Assembly: GCF_002160755.1 (NCBI RefSeq)
Contig: NZ_NFLE01000004.1
Location: 62,001-126,000, forward strand
Direction: 5' to 3'
Length of the DNA: 64,000 nt
DNA from: Lachnoclostridium sp. An14
GTDB lineage: Bacteria > Bacillota > Clostridia > Lachnospirales > Lachnospiraceae
Below the pieces are notes generated by a model, which did not search any database, had not been told where the DNA came from, and saw only the letters and a list, made by a program, of their open reading frames with translations. Every line of letters begins with the position of its first letter. Within the stretch, counting starts at the first letter, position 1. The translations under genes were made by a program, and so were the position numbers. This document shows positions 35,978 to 43,316 of this stretch, in pieces.

Positions 35978-36928
35978 ATGAAAAAGAAATGGGCCGCGCT
36001 GGCGGCTGTAGGCGCTGGATTGCTGGTACTGCACACTGTGCAGCACTTCTGGCTGGCCGGGGATATGAGCCGGATGCGGGAGGAGATTGACCGTCTGGCG
36101 GGGAATGTGCGGGACAACGGTGTCCAGATTCAAAATGCCGTCTCCGGCATCCAGGCTCTGGAGGAGGAGCTGCGGCAGTCCCAGAGCCTGTTTCTGGAAA
36201 CGGAGGCCTCCGTGAGCTATGAGGATGGCCGTCTGGTGGTGGCCATGAAGGGGGTGCCCAAAACGGCGGAGGCAGGTGCCAGGCTGATCGCCGGCGTCCA
36301 GGCGGGGGAGGAGGAATACCGCCAGGAGACGGATGAAAACGGCTGCGCCACCCTGTCCATCGAGCCTTCCGCCGCCTCCCTTCGCCCCTTCTTCCTCATA
36401 GAGACGGAAAAAGAGAGCCGGCGGGAATTTTTAGACTCCTTATGGGTAAACGAGGAGCTGAAACTGTCCTTCAACGCCCACTGGGACGAGGAGGATCTGA
36501 CTCAGATGTCCGTAAAGGTGCTGCTGCCGGGAGAGGATTCGTGGCTGAAAGGGGAGGATGTGACCGGCGGAACCTTTATTCTGGTGAAAAACGGGGAGTA
36601 TGGGAAGACGAGTCAGGAAACGAACGAGAGCGCCGGCAGCGCCATGGGCTACGCGGCCCGTCCAGGGACGGACGCGGCCGTGCCGGACGGTATCCGGCTC
36701 CCGGCCAGGAGAACCACCGCCGGTGAGACGGCCGTCATCTCTTTCTGGGGAGATTTCGGGGAGTACGCGAAACAGAAGGACGGCGTGGAGTATGATGTTT
36801 ATTTTGTCATGGAGACGGCCCAGGGGCTGACCTTTGTGTCCGCCCCGGATCCTCTGGGAGAATTCTGTTACGGGGAAGATTCCAGCAGCGTGGGGACGTC
36901 CGGCGGCGGGCTGTATCCCGTATTTTAG
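35978..36928 (+). CDS. Membrane-anchored protein of unknown function
   Basis: 316 residues. An N-terminal hydrophobic anchor (about 4-22, WAALAAVGAGLLVLH), then a short coiled coil (about 28-70, MRREEID-like heptads and LEEELRQSQSLFLE), then a β-rich extracytoplasmic region without a family I recognise. It follows the channel gene by 18 bases with AGAGAGGAGG upstream, so it is likely cotranscribed and could be an accessory factor; this is inference from position only. Confidence 0.6.
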   Translation: MKKKWAALAAVGAGLLVLHTVQHFWLAGDMSRMREEIDRLAGNVRDNGVQIQNAVSGIQALEEELRQSQSLFLETEASVSYEDGRLVVAMKGVPKTAEAGARLIAGVQAGEEEYRQETDENGCATLSIEPSAASLRPFFLIETEKESRREFLDSLWVNEELKLSFNAHWDEEDLTQMSVKVLLPGEDSWLKGEDVTGGTFILVKNGEYGKTSQETNESAGSAMGYAARPGTDAAVPDGIRLPARRTTAGETAVISFWGDFGEYAKQKDGVEYDVYFVMETAQGLTFVSAPDPLGEFCYGEDSSSVGTSGGGLYPVF

Positions 36929-36931
36929 GGT

Positions 36932-37804
36932 TCAGCCTTCCCCGCCCAGCTCATTTACCAGGGTAAAGCCTAAGATCATGGCCCCGCCCACTGCCTGCCA
37001 GAGGGTCATGGCCTCCCCCAGGAGCGCCACGGATACCAGGGCGGCCACCAGCGGGTCAATGTAGCTTAAAATGGCGGCCTCCTGGCCGCTTAAGTCCCGG
37101 AGGGCCGTAAAATACATACAGTAGGTGATCCCGGTGTGAATCAGGCCCACCACCAGCAGGCAGCCAAAGCCAAGGGCGCTTAAGGAGCCCAGGCTGGAGC
37201 CGCCGGTGAGGGCCACGTAGGGCAGCAGGATCACTGCCGCTGCCACCAGCTGAAGGAAGGTGCGGTGGATGCCGGCCACCTGGCGGATCCGTTTATTCAG
37301 CAGGATCACCGCGGCGTAAAAGACTGCCGCCCCCAGGCCGAACAGGATGCCGGTGAGATCCGTCCCGCTGCCGCCCGTTTCCCCGGCGCCGATGATGAGC
37401 ACCAGCCCGGCGGTGGACAGCAGGAAACAGAGGAGCTGCTTTTTCGTCATCCGTTCCCGAAACAGCACCGGGCTGACGGCGGTGACGATCACCGGGGCAA
37501 AGTAGTAGCTTAAGGTGGCCATGGAAATGGTGGTGTAGCGGTAGGCCTGAAACAGCAGGATCCAGTTGATGCCCATGGCCACCCCGGAGAGCAGCAGTAG
37601 GGGCAGTTCGCCGCGGATCTGCGCCAGCCGGATGGGCTGTCTGGCCGCCAGAAGGTATAAGGCGATCAGGACGGCGGCCAGAATGGCCCGGTACAGGGCC
37701 AGCTCCCCGGAGCTGACGGTAATATTTCTCGTAAACAGGCCCAGCGTCCCGAAGATGGCCATGGAGGCCGTCATCAGGAGCCGGGCTTTTCCGTGATGGT
37801 TCAT
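36932..37804 (-). CDS. EamA/DMT-superfamily transporter
   Basis: 290 residues with ten predicted helices arranged as two EamA repeats (SMAIFGTLGLFTRNI at the start; YFTALRDLSGQEAAILSYIDPL near the end). Drug/metabolite-type exporter; substrate unknown. It converges on the preceding gene with three bases between stops. It is the last host gene before the prophage. Confidence 0.9.
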   Translation of the reverse strand: MNHHGKARLLMTASMAIFGTLGLFTRNITVSSGELALYRAILAAVLIALYLLAARQPIRLAQIRGELPLLLLSGVAMGINWILLFQAYRYTTISMATLSYYFAPVIVTAVSPVLFRERMTKKQLLCFLLSTAGLVLIIGAGETGGSGTDLTGILFGLGAAVFYAAVILLNKRIRQVAGIHRTFLQLVAAAVILLPYVALTGGSSLGSLSALGFGCLLVVGLIHTGITYCMYFTALRDLSGQEAAILSYIDPLVAALVSVALLGEAMTLWQAVGGAMILGFTLVNELGGEG

Positions 37805-37970
37805 AGGCGAAAGCCCTCCTTATCCGATGTACATTTCTATTTTCCTATTATACACGGAGGTGGGTAAAATTCAATGGCGGGCCGGAAGTTTGGGGAGCGG
37901 GAGAAACCCGGCAGAATCCGGAGAAGTTTCCTCTTGTTTCGGGATCATAGCCCAGAAATCCCCCGGAACC

Positions 37971-38019
37971 GTCAAAAATAGGTAAATGTCAAGAGTAAAT
38001 GCGAAAAAAGTCAAAAATA
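37971..38019 (-). repeat. Three GTCAA-type direct repeats at the phage/host junction
   Basis: GTCAAAAATA (37971-37980), GTCAAGAGTA (37988-37997) and GTCAAAAATA (38010-38019) lie in tandem immediately beside the transposase stop codon. They could be transposase-binding sites at the element terminus. No matching inverted copy was seen upstream of the transposase gene. Confidence 0.5.
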
Positions 38020-38021
38020 TT

Positions 38022-39077
38022 TTATAAGGCCCCACTGAGGGCCTTTATTTCTGCCTGAAATACTTCCTCCGGGGTGTGCCAGTTGAACATTTTCCGGGGG
38101 TAGTCGTTCATCCAGCCTTCTATATAGTCGGCTCTCTCGTCCGTCATGTCCTCGAAGCTTGATCCCTTCGGAGCATGGCGGCGCACGAGCTTGTTCTGGT
38201 TTTCGTTGCTGCCGCGCTCGTATGCACTATACGGGTGACAGTAGTATAACTTCGTCCTTTTCTCGCCTTCGCGGAGGCTGCTCCGTTCCATTCCTTCACA
38301 GTTTGCAAACTCCGATCCGTTGTCTACCGTTATGCTTTTGAAGATCAGAGGGAAAAGCTCGCCGTATCTCTTTTCCAGCGCGTCCAGCTCGGCCACGACA
38401 TTCTCCGCTTTCTTTGCTTCCATTCTCCGTGTGATTTCCCGGCGGCTGAGCCGCTCGGTTAATACGAGCAGCGTTGTGGTGCAGCCCTTGGCGCTTTCCA
38501 CGCAGTCCATTTCCCAGTGCCCGAAGGTCGTGCGCGTGTCGACGATCTCCGGCCGCTTTTCTATGCTCTTGCCGGCCGGCTTGCGGGGGATGCTGCCCTC
38601 GGGCCGCTCGGGCTTCCGGCGGCGCTTGCCGTGCTGCGGCAGCATTTCCACGGTGAGATCATCGCCGAAGATCTCGGCCCGGATGTAGTTGTAGGCCGTG
38701 CTCGCGCAGATATGCACCCGGAAGGGCCAGCCCATGACCTCGGCCTCTCCGATGGCTGCCTCGGGGCTGTACTTCTCGTCCCGGATCTTGCCGATCAGGT
38801 AGTCGGCGAGCTCGTAGTCGTTGCCGATCTTCAGCTCCGGGCCCTTCGCCCGCAGGTTGGCCTCATACCGAGCTTGCGCCCCGTCGGGGTTGTATCGGAT
38901 CTCGGTCGTGTAGTCGCTGTTCAGGTGTTCATAGGTGCACCGCTTGAGCTCCCGGTAGATGGTGGTGTAATGGACGCCGACCTCCTTGGCGATGTCCACG
39001 ACCTTCATGCCGGCGCGCCTGAAGGCGTCGATCTGCGTGCGCTGCGTTGGTGTCAGGTGGCTGAAGTGTTTCCCCAT
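38022..39077 (-). CDS. IS30-family DDE transposase
   Basis: 351 residues. N-terminal HTH (LTPTQRTQIDAFRRAGMKV, AKEVGVHYTTIYRELKR) and an rve-type catalytic core with Asp in FGHWEMDCVESAKG, Asp in SITVDNGSEFAN and Glu in YERGSNENQNKL: a complete DDE triad. ATG 39077 follows GGAGGGATCACC. It lies at the extreme end of the prophage behind a strong terminator, so its expression would be low. It may be the phage's own recombinase or a separate insertion; the absence of nearby flanking inverted repeats favours the former. Confidence 0.9.
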   Translation of the reverse strand: MGKHFSHLTPTQRTQIDAFRRAGMKVVDIAKEVGVHYTTIYRELKRCTYEHLNSDYTTEIRYNPDGAQARYEANLRAKGPELKIGNDYELADYLIGKIRDEKYSPEAAIGEAEVMGWPFRVHICASTAYNYIRAEIFGDDLTVEMLPQHGKRRRKPERPEGSIPRKPAGKSIEKRPEIVDTRTTFGHWEMDCVESAKGCTTTLLVLTERLSRREITRRMEAKKAENVVAELDALEKRYGELFPLIFKSITVDNGSEFANCEGMERSSLREGEKRTKLYYCHPYSAYERGSNENQNKLVRRHAPKGSSFEDMTDERADYIEGWMNDYPRKMFNWHTPEEVFQAEIKALSGAL

Positions 39078-39098
39078 GGTGATCCCTCCGTGAAATAG

Positions 39099-39124
39099 AA
39101 AAAAGGGCGGCCGGCTGGCCGCCC
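39099..39124 (-). terminator. Intrinsic terminator after the HTH gene
   Basis: GGGCGGCC/GGCCGCCC stem with a four-base loop followed, on the minus strand, by TTTTTT. Separates the regulator transcript from the transposase gene. Confidence 0.85.
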
Positions 39125-39131
39125 TTCGTTG

Positions 39132-39383
39132 TCATCGCCTGTTGTATGACGCGATCAGCGCCAGCGTCTCGTCGTCTGTGACGATGTCCTCGAGCCGGCA
39201 CTCCAGAGCGACGCAGACCTTGAGGAGCGTTTTCAGCTTCGCCCCCGCGATGTCTCGGTCGTCTTGCTCGTAGGTCTGGAGCACTCGGCTGTTGATGTCG
39301 GCCTTCTTGGCGAGCTGCGACTGAGACAGGCCGCGATCCTCTCGCAGCGCCTTCAGGCGTTTCCCGGTGGTGATCGTTTCCAT
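39132..39383 (-). CDS. XRE-family HTH regulator
   Basis: 83 residues; HTH about 8-62 (LKALREDRGLSQSQLAKKAD, then VLQTYEQDDRD). A single-domain Cro/C2-like protein. ATG 39383 follows GGGGAGG. Its promoter contains a perfect palindrome, so it probably represses itself and acts as a lysogeny-type switch protein. Confidence 0.88.
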   Translation of the reverse strand: METITTGKRLKALREDRGLSQSQLAKKADINSRVLQTYEQDDRDIAGAKLKTLLKVCVALECRLEDIVTDDETLALIASYNRR

Positions 39384-39417
39384 GTTGAGTGCCTCCCCTT
39401 TTGTTTTGTGTGTCTTT

Positions 39418-39446
39418 ACTATACAACATTTGTTGTATAAAGTCAA
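39418..39446 (-). promoter_or_regulatory. Promoter of the HTH gene with embedded operator
   Basis: On the minus strand TTGACT (39446-39441) and TATAGT (39423-39418) are 17 bases apart. The spacer is filled by a perfect palindrome TATACAACA-TT-TGTTGTATA (39420-39439), a classic repressor site over the promoter. Confidence 0.8.
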
Positions 39447-39494
39447 GAGGGGAGACAAGAGAAAAGCAGCGCGGCCGCTCTGGCTGCGCTGCTT

Positions 39495-39737
39495 TCATTC
39501 TTTTCCGAGCAGGTAGTAGATGGTCACGCCGAGAGCGTCGGCGAGGTACTCGAGCTCATAGTCGGCGACAATGCGGTCGCCGGTCTCGATCCTGCTGATG
39601 GCCTTCTGCGTGATGTCGAGCCCCGCGATCTGGATCTTGTACGCGAGGCGCTCCTGCGAGATGCCGGCCCGCTCTCTGGCTGCGCGGACGCGCTCGCCTG
39701 AGATATTGCACCGGCCTTCTGGCCTGTATATTTTCAA
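39495..39737 (-). CDS. XRE-family HTH repressor (second)
   Basis: 80 residues with an HTH (about 13-68: VRAARERAGISQERLAYKIQ, ITQKAISRIETGDR), ending LGVTIYYLLGKE, typical of phage C1/Cro-like single-domain regulators. Begins with TTG at 39737 after GGAGGCGGCGCG. Divergent from the DUF4236/TM2 gene. Confidence 0.85.
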   Translation of the reverse strand: MKIYRPEGRCNISGERVRAARERAGISQERLAYKIQIAGLDITQKAISRIETGDRIVADYELEYLADALGVTIYYLLGKE

Positions 39738-39788
39738 ATACGCGCCGCCTCCTTTTCTGCCACTTATGCCAAAGATGGGTAGTGCAAG

Positions 39789-39822
39789 TTGACAATAACA
39801 CGCCGCCCGTGATAATATTATC
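39789..39822 (+). promoter_or_regulatory. Promoter and palindrome for the DUF4236/TM2 gene
   Basis: TTGACA (39789-39794), 18-base spacer, TAATAT (39813-39818). A perfect GATAATATTATC palindrome (39811-39822) covers the -10, a probable operator for a neighbouring HTH protein. Confidence 0.6.
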
Positions 39823-39880
39823 CCAAAGGTGACTAAATACTAAAAAACGCAATAGGACAGACGAAAAGGAGGTTTTTTCA

Positions 39881-40390
39881 ATGGGTTTACGTTTCCGGCG
39901 CAGTATTAAGATCGCTCCCGGCATCCGTGTGAACTTGAATAAAAAGAGCGCGAGCGTCACCTTCGGCCCGAAGGGTCTGAAGCACACAGTCAGCACGACC
40001 GGGAAAAGCCACACGACCGTCGGAGTGCCCGGCACGGGCCTGTCGTACACGACCAGTGGCGGCCGGCCGGCCAGCGTGCCGGCAGCACAGCGCCCCACCT
40101 CACCGAAAAGCAAAGCGGTCGTCCTGCCGTTGTGCATTTTCCTCGGGGTGCTCGGTGTGCACCGCTACTATGTGGGGAAGATTGGCACCGGGGTCATCTG
40201 GACGCTGACGGCCGGCTTCTTCGGGATCGGTTGGATCGTGGACATCTTCACGGTCGCCCTCGGCGGCTTCTATGATGTCAACGGCTATGTCGTCCGCTTC
40301 CACCCGACTGAGGCCGAGCTGGCCGCTGCTGAGGCGGCGCAGAGCGATGGCGGCGAGGATCCAGCGGAGAACGACGCCACAGAGGAATGA
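39881..40390 (+). CDS. DUF4236 and TM2 domain membrane protein
   Basis: 169 residues. N-terminal DUF4236 (about 1-60: GLRFRRSIKIAPGIRVNLNK, GPKGLKHTVS, GTGLSYTT), a linker, and a TM2 domain with two helices (about 85-140: ILGVHRYYVG-like GVHRYYVGKIGTG then FFGIGWIVDIFTV). An acidic tail follows. It is the only plus-strand gene in the prophage region, has its own repressible-looking promoter and is probably expressed in the lysogen, a moron-type gene of unknown function. Confidence 0.8.
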   Translation: MGLRFRRSIKIAPGIRVNLNKKSASVTFGPKGLKHTVSTTGKSHTTVGVPGTGLSYTTSGGRPASVPAAQRPTSPKSKAVVLPLCIFLGVLGVHRYYVGKIGTGVIWTLTAGFFGIGWIVDIFTVALGGFYDVNGYVVRFHPTEAELAAAEAAQSDGGEDPAENDATEE

Positions 40391-40406
40391 GTGCATAAAC
40401 AGAAAA

Positions 40407-40442
40407 AGCCCGCCCGGGATCACTCCCGAGCGGGCTCTTTTT
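40407..40442. terminator. Bidirectional terminator
   Basis: AGCCCGCCCGGGA pairs with TCCCGAGCGGGCT; A tract on the left and CTTTTT on the right allow termination of the TM2 gene (plus) and the late operon (minus). Confidence 0.85.
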
Positions 40443-40511
40443 GTGTGTTCTGACGGTTTCAGAGCTTCTGGCCGGCGCCGATCCGCGCCGCGCCGGTGGC
40501 AAGTTGCACAA

Positions 40512-41507
40512 TTAGACCTTCTTGGCGTAGTCCAGCGAGATCCAGCCGGCCCCGCTCTTGAGCTTGCCCCACTTGGAGGCCCCGGGCCCGTCGCTCTCGG
40601 CGACGATGGTGTAGACGCCCTTGTCGCGGATGTCCCCGTTGGTGCCGTAGTTGGTGCCGGGGCCCTTTCGGATGTTCAGCACATCGGTCGTCACCTTCAC
40701 GAGGTACGAGGTGTCCGTGGCGGCCGCGCTGGTCTTGATGTCGGCCGCGTCCGTCCATCCGTAGACGGTGGAGCCGCCGCCGGAGACGGCGATCAGGTGG
40801 TAGGGGTGCGCCTTGCCCTTGGCGAGGGCCGTGACCTTGGCCTTGCCGGGCTTGCAGCTCGACGCGGTCTTGGCCGTGGAGCTGACATAGTGCTTGGTGC
40901 CGGTGAACTCCACCACGTCGCCGATCTTGATGTCGGCCGTGCTGCCGGTGGTCTCCCCGGTGGAGGGGGTGCTGCTGCCGGATCCGAGCCGGCGGTTGAC
41001 CTCGGCTGCGATCTCCCCGTGGCGGTTGTAGAGCCAGTCGCCCGGGCAGGCTTTGTTCGCATAGTCCCGGTGCACGGTCATGTTGCAGCCGTTCAGGTGG
41101 TTCATGCGCTCGTTTTTGTTGGTCGACCAGACGAGCTTCTTGATCTCGTTGCGCTTGCAGATGTCGGTCACGAGATCCAGCAGCGCGTCGTATGCCTTGC
41201 TGTTCACCGCATAGGGGTGAGTGGCGTCGCTGGCGACCTCGATGGTGACGGCGCGCTGGTCGTTGGCGTTGGACGATGTGCACCACGAGCGGTTGCCCTC
41301 GTCCACATAGAGGGCGATGCGGCCGTCGTTGCCGATGCCGTAGTTGCTGGACGCCTGCCGGCTGCTCTGAGCGAACAGGGCGCCGCAGCTCTCGACGGAG
41401 AGCTGGCCGGCCATACAGTGGATCGTGATGGTGTCGATCTTCTTGGTGCGCTTGCCCGAGTGGTTGGGGCTGAGCTTGGTGTAGGAGATCAGGGCGCTGT
41501 TACTCAT
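40512..41507 (-). CDS. N-acetylmuramoyl-L-alanine amidase endolysin
   Basis: 331 residues. Amidase_2/PGRP domain (about 20-175) with zinc ligands His in DTITIHCMAG, His in NMTVHRDYAN and Cys in KACPGDWLY. A GSGSSTPSTGETTGST linker leads to two C-terminal SH3-like cell-wall modules (KIGDVVEFTGTKHYV; VTTDVLNIRKGPGTNYG). It cuts peptidoglycan for host lysis. Last gene of the late operon; ATG overlaps the end of a 36-codon gene. Confidence 0.92.
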   Translation of the reverse strand: MSNSALISYTKLSPNHSGKRTKKIDTITIHCMAGQLSVESCGALFAQSSRQASSNYGIGNDGRIALYVDEGNRSWCTSSNANDQRAVTIEVASDATHPYAVNSKAYDALLDLVTDICKRNEIKKLVWSTNKNERMNHLNGCNMTVHRDYANKACPGDWLYNRHGEIAAEVNRRLGSGSSTPSTGETTGSTADIKIGDVVEFTGTKHYVSSTAKTASSCKPGKAKVTALAKGKAHPYHLIAVSGGGSTVYGWTDAADIKTSAAATDTSYLVKVTTDVLNIRKGPGTNYGTNGDIRDKGVYTIVAESDGPGASKWGKLKSGAGWISLDYAKKV

Positions 41508-41610
41508 GGTCGTCGTCCCCCTTCCCGTTGCTGAGCTCGTCGAGGGTCTCCTCGGTCAGCTCCTCGCCCGGCTTCAGGGCGATGCCGTCGATGTCCTTGG
41601 TGTTGGTCAT
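41500..41610 (-). CDS. 36-residue small phage protein
   Basis: ATG 41610 follows AAGGAGGAACACATC, an excellent ribosome site. The product is acidic, with a central KPGEELTEETLDELSNG segment and a Gly-Lys-Gly-Asp-rich tail. Its end overlaps the amidase ATG, suggesting coupled translation. Between holin and endolysin genes it may modulate lysis, but I recognise no family. Confidence 0.6.
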   Translation of the reverse strand: MTNTKDIDGIALKPGEELTEETLDELSNGKGDDDHE

Positions 41611-41635
41611 GATGTGTTCCTCCTTCTTGCAGAAT

Positions 41636-41661
41636 AAAGGGCGGGCCAGCCGGCCCGCCCT
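41636..41661 (-). terminator. Hairpin between holin and the small gene
   Basis: GGGCGGGCC and GGCCCGCCC form a perfect 9-bp stem, followed on the minus strand by TTTATTCT. A partial terminator inside the lysis cassette. Confidence 0.65.
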
Positions 41662-41670
41662 CTGCGTTGA

Positions 41671-41985
41671 TTATTCCAGCGGCAGGTTGCCGCCGTTGAG
41701 CTGGTTGACTGCTGCCTCGATAGCCGCGTTGATGGCCTCCTCGTCCACGGTGAAGCCCATGGACGCGAGGAACTCGAGGACGTACTTCTTCTTTTCCTCG
41801 CCGCGGCCCTGCCCCTTGTAAAGCTGCTCGGCAGCGGCGACGCCGATCTTCACCCACTCGAGCAGCTCCTTGCGCTGCGCGTCGGTGGTCTTGCTCTTGA
41901 TCCACGGGATCAGGAACACGCTGACGCCTGCGGCGAGCAGCGCGATGACGGCGTTAATGACGGGGGTGATGTCGATCATGTTCAT
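41671..41985 (-). CDS. Phage holin, LLH family
   Basis: 104 residues: one N-terminal membrane helix (about 8-28, INAVIALLAAGVSVFLIP) and a charged helical C-terminus (AAEQLYKGQGRGEEKKKYVLEF-type region), the form of LLH holins. It would permeabilise the membrane to release the amidase. A ribosome site GGAGGCAAAAGG precedes the ATG. Confidence 0.85.
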   Translation of the reverse strand: MNMIDITPVINAVIALLAAGVSVFLIPWIKSKTTDAQRKELLEWVKIGVAAAEQLYKGQGRGEEKKKYVLEFLASMGFTVDEEAINAAIEAAVNQLNGGNLPLE

Positions 41986-42314
41986 CCTTTTGCCTCCTTG
42001 TCTGATGTGGTTGTGGTGGTGTACTCTCCGACGCCGGCCCCGCTGATGGGGTTGCCATCAGCGTCGAGGCCGTGCCGGTTTCGGCTGATCTTCTCGGTGG
42101 CCGACTTGGCCGCATAGCTCACGAGGTAGCCGATGCAAGCCGTGAAGATGGTGGTCGTGACATCGCTGGCGGTCTGCTGATCGCGGAAGGCCAGCACATA
42201 GGACGCCACGGCCGCGGCAGTTGCGACGAGGACGGCCCACGCCGCCAGCTTCTTCGAGAACTCCCACGGCCTGCGTCGGGCCTTGGCCTCCCGCTTGCGC
42301 CGGTATCTTCCCAT
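41982..42314 (-). CDS. Small phage membrane protein
   Basis: 110 residues, very basic N-terminus (GRYRRKREAKARRRP), then two hydrophobic helices (about 22-42 and 52-70), then a polar tail rich in Thr. Overlaps the holin ATG (ATGA). Location in the lysis region makes a holin-like or antiholin role possible; unproven. ATG 42314 follows GGAGGTGACACCC. Confidence 0.65.
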   Translation of the reverse strand: MGRYRRKREAKARRRPWEFSKKLAAWAVLVATAAAVASYVLAFRDQQTASDVTTTIFTACIGYLVSYAAKSATEKISRNRHGLDADGNPISGAGVGEYTTTTTSDKEAKG

Positions 42315-42328
42315 GGGTGTCACCTCCC

Positions 42329-42649
42329 TCAGTAGATCGCGTGGATGCCCTGCTCGGTGAGGAAGTCCTTCTGCTCGTGTTTGATCTTCTGCGCATACTG
42401 GAGGGCCGCCTCGGTCTCTCCGTTGGCGTGGCCGTTCTTCAGGGCGGTGGCCGTGGCCTCGCCGAGCGCGATGGCGGCCCCCACGCTGCGCACGAGCAGC
42501 ACCTCGTTTCTCTCCCGGGCGGCGTCGCGCCGGTCGAGCTCTGCGTCCCTCTTGGAGAGCTGCCTCTGGATCATCCAGAAGCACAGGCCCGTGATGGCCG
42601 ACGGGATCCCCATGAGGGCCACGAGCTGCCCGATGTCAAGCTGGATCAT
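42329..42649 (-). CDS. Small phage membrane protein with coiled coil
   Basis: 106 residues: one N-terminal membrane helix (about 7-26, LVALMGIPSAITGLCFW), then a long charged helix (SKRDAELDRRDAARERNE). This form resembles phage hemolysin/holin-associated proteins near lysis genes. Overlaps the preceding gene by four bases (ATGA). Confidence 0.65.
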   Translation of the reverse strand: MIQLDIGQLVALMGIPSAITGLCFWMIQRQLSKRDAELDRRDAARERNEVLLVRSVGAAIALGEATATALKNGHANGETEAALQYAQKIKHEQKDFLTEQGIHAIY

Positions 42650-43122
42650 GCTGCACCTCCATCCTCGACCTCGACGACCTCCCAGCCCTGCGGGTAGGCT
42701 TCCGGGCTGTATGCGTTGGCTGTCTCCATGATGGAGCGGTAGACCTTGCCATCTGTCCTGATGCAGACCTCGCCCTTCTGGTAGCTGTCCTCGGCCATGG
42801 TCGGCTGAATGAAGGGCTTTGCCTTCTTCGGGTCGGTGGTGTGGTAGGGCACCCACTGTGCGGGGCTCTTGCCCGGCTCGATGTCCGGGTTGTTGTTGGT
42901 GTTGTGGGCTTGGCAGCAGCGCCAGCTCTGCCCGTCGTGGGTGCAGGCTTCGCCGACCTCGTGGCTGCCGTCCCCCTTGGGGCCGGCCTTCGTCCACGCC
43001 GGCAGCAGATCCTCGCAGGCGATGATCTCGGTGCCGGTGCGGTCGCCGGCGTTGGCCTCGCTCACGAAGGTCATGCGGGCGCTGCGCAGGGCGGCCTCGA
43101 GGCCGCTGTACTTGTCGCTCAT
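42646..43122 (-). CDS. Phage protein with carbohydrate-binding-like modules
   Basis: 158 residues. Two short modules resemble CBM5/12 chitin-binding-like folds often at phage tail tips: HDGQSWRCCQAHNTNNNPD...QWVPY and KGEVCIRTDGKVYRSIMETANAYSP...GWEVV. Each has spaced Trp/Tyr residues for sugar stacking. Located directly after the DGR target gene, it may decorate the tail tip. Specific ligand unknown. Confidence 0.65.
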   Translation of the reverse strand: MSDKYSGLEAALRSARMTFVSEANAGDRTGTEIIACEDLLPAWTKAGPKGDGSHEVGEACTHDGQSWRCCQAHNTNNNPDIEPGKSPAQWVPYHTTDPKKAKPFIQPTMAEDSYQKGEVCIRTDGKVYRSIMETANAYSPEAYPQGWEVVEVEDGGAA

Positions 43123-43283
43123 GTGGTCAGCCCCCTTTCAATGGCGCCGGACAGATCCTCGAGCTCGTCCTCGAGCTTGGTGATCCGCTCCTTGTCCTCG
43201 GGAGAGGTGCCGCCCCCGCCGCCGGCGGCGGCCTGCTCCTTCTCGTGGATGGCTTTGATGCTGTGTTCCATGAAGTAGACCAT
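43119..43283 (-). CDS. 54-residue small coiled-coil phage protein
   Basis: ATG 43283 follows AGGAGGAGC; stop TGA overlaps the next ATG (ATGA). It has a Gly-rich hinge (AAAGGGGGTSPED) and a charged C-terminal helix (KERITKLEDELEDLSGAIE). Sits between the DGR target and the CBM-like gene. Possibly a trimerising or anchoring peptide of the tail tip (speculative). Confidence 0.6.
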   Translation of the reverse strand: MVYFMEHSIKAIHEKEQAAAGGGGGTSPEDKERITKLEDELEDLSGAIERGLTT

Positions 43284-43316
43284 GCTGCTCCTCCTTTCTG
43301 GTCTTGGGGTGTTGGT

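Noticed and set aside
38022-39077. Stand-alone IS30 insertion in the prophage
   Set aside because: Not excluded, but I found no matching inverted repeats on both sides of the gene; it was kept as a phage-end gene with uncertainty.
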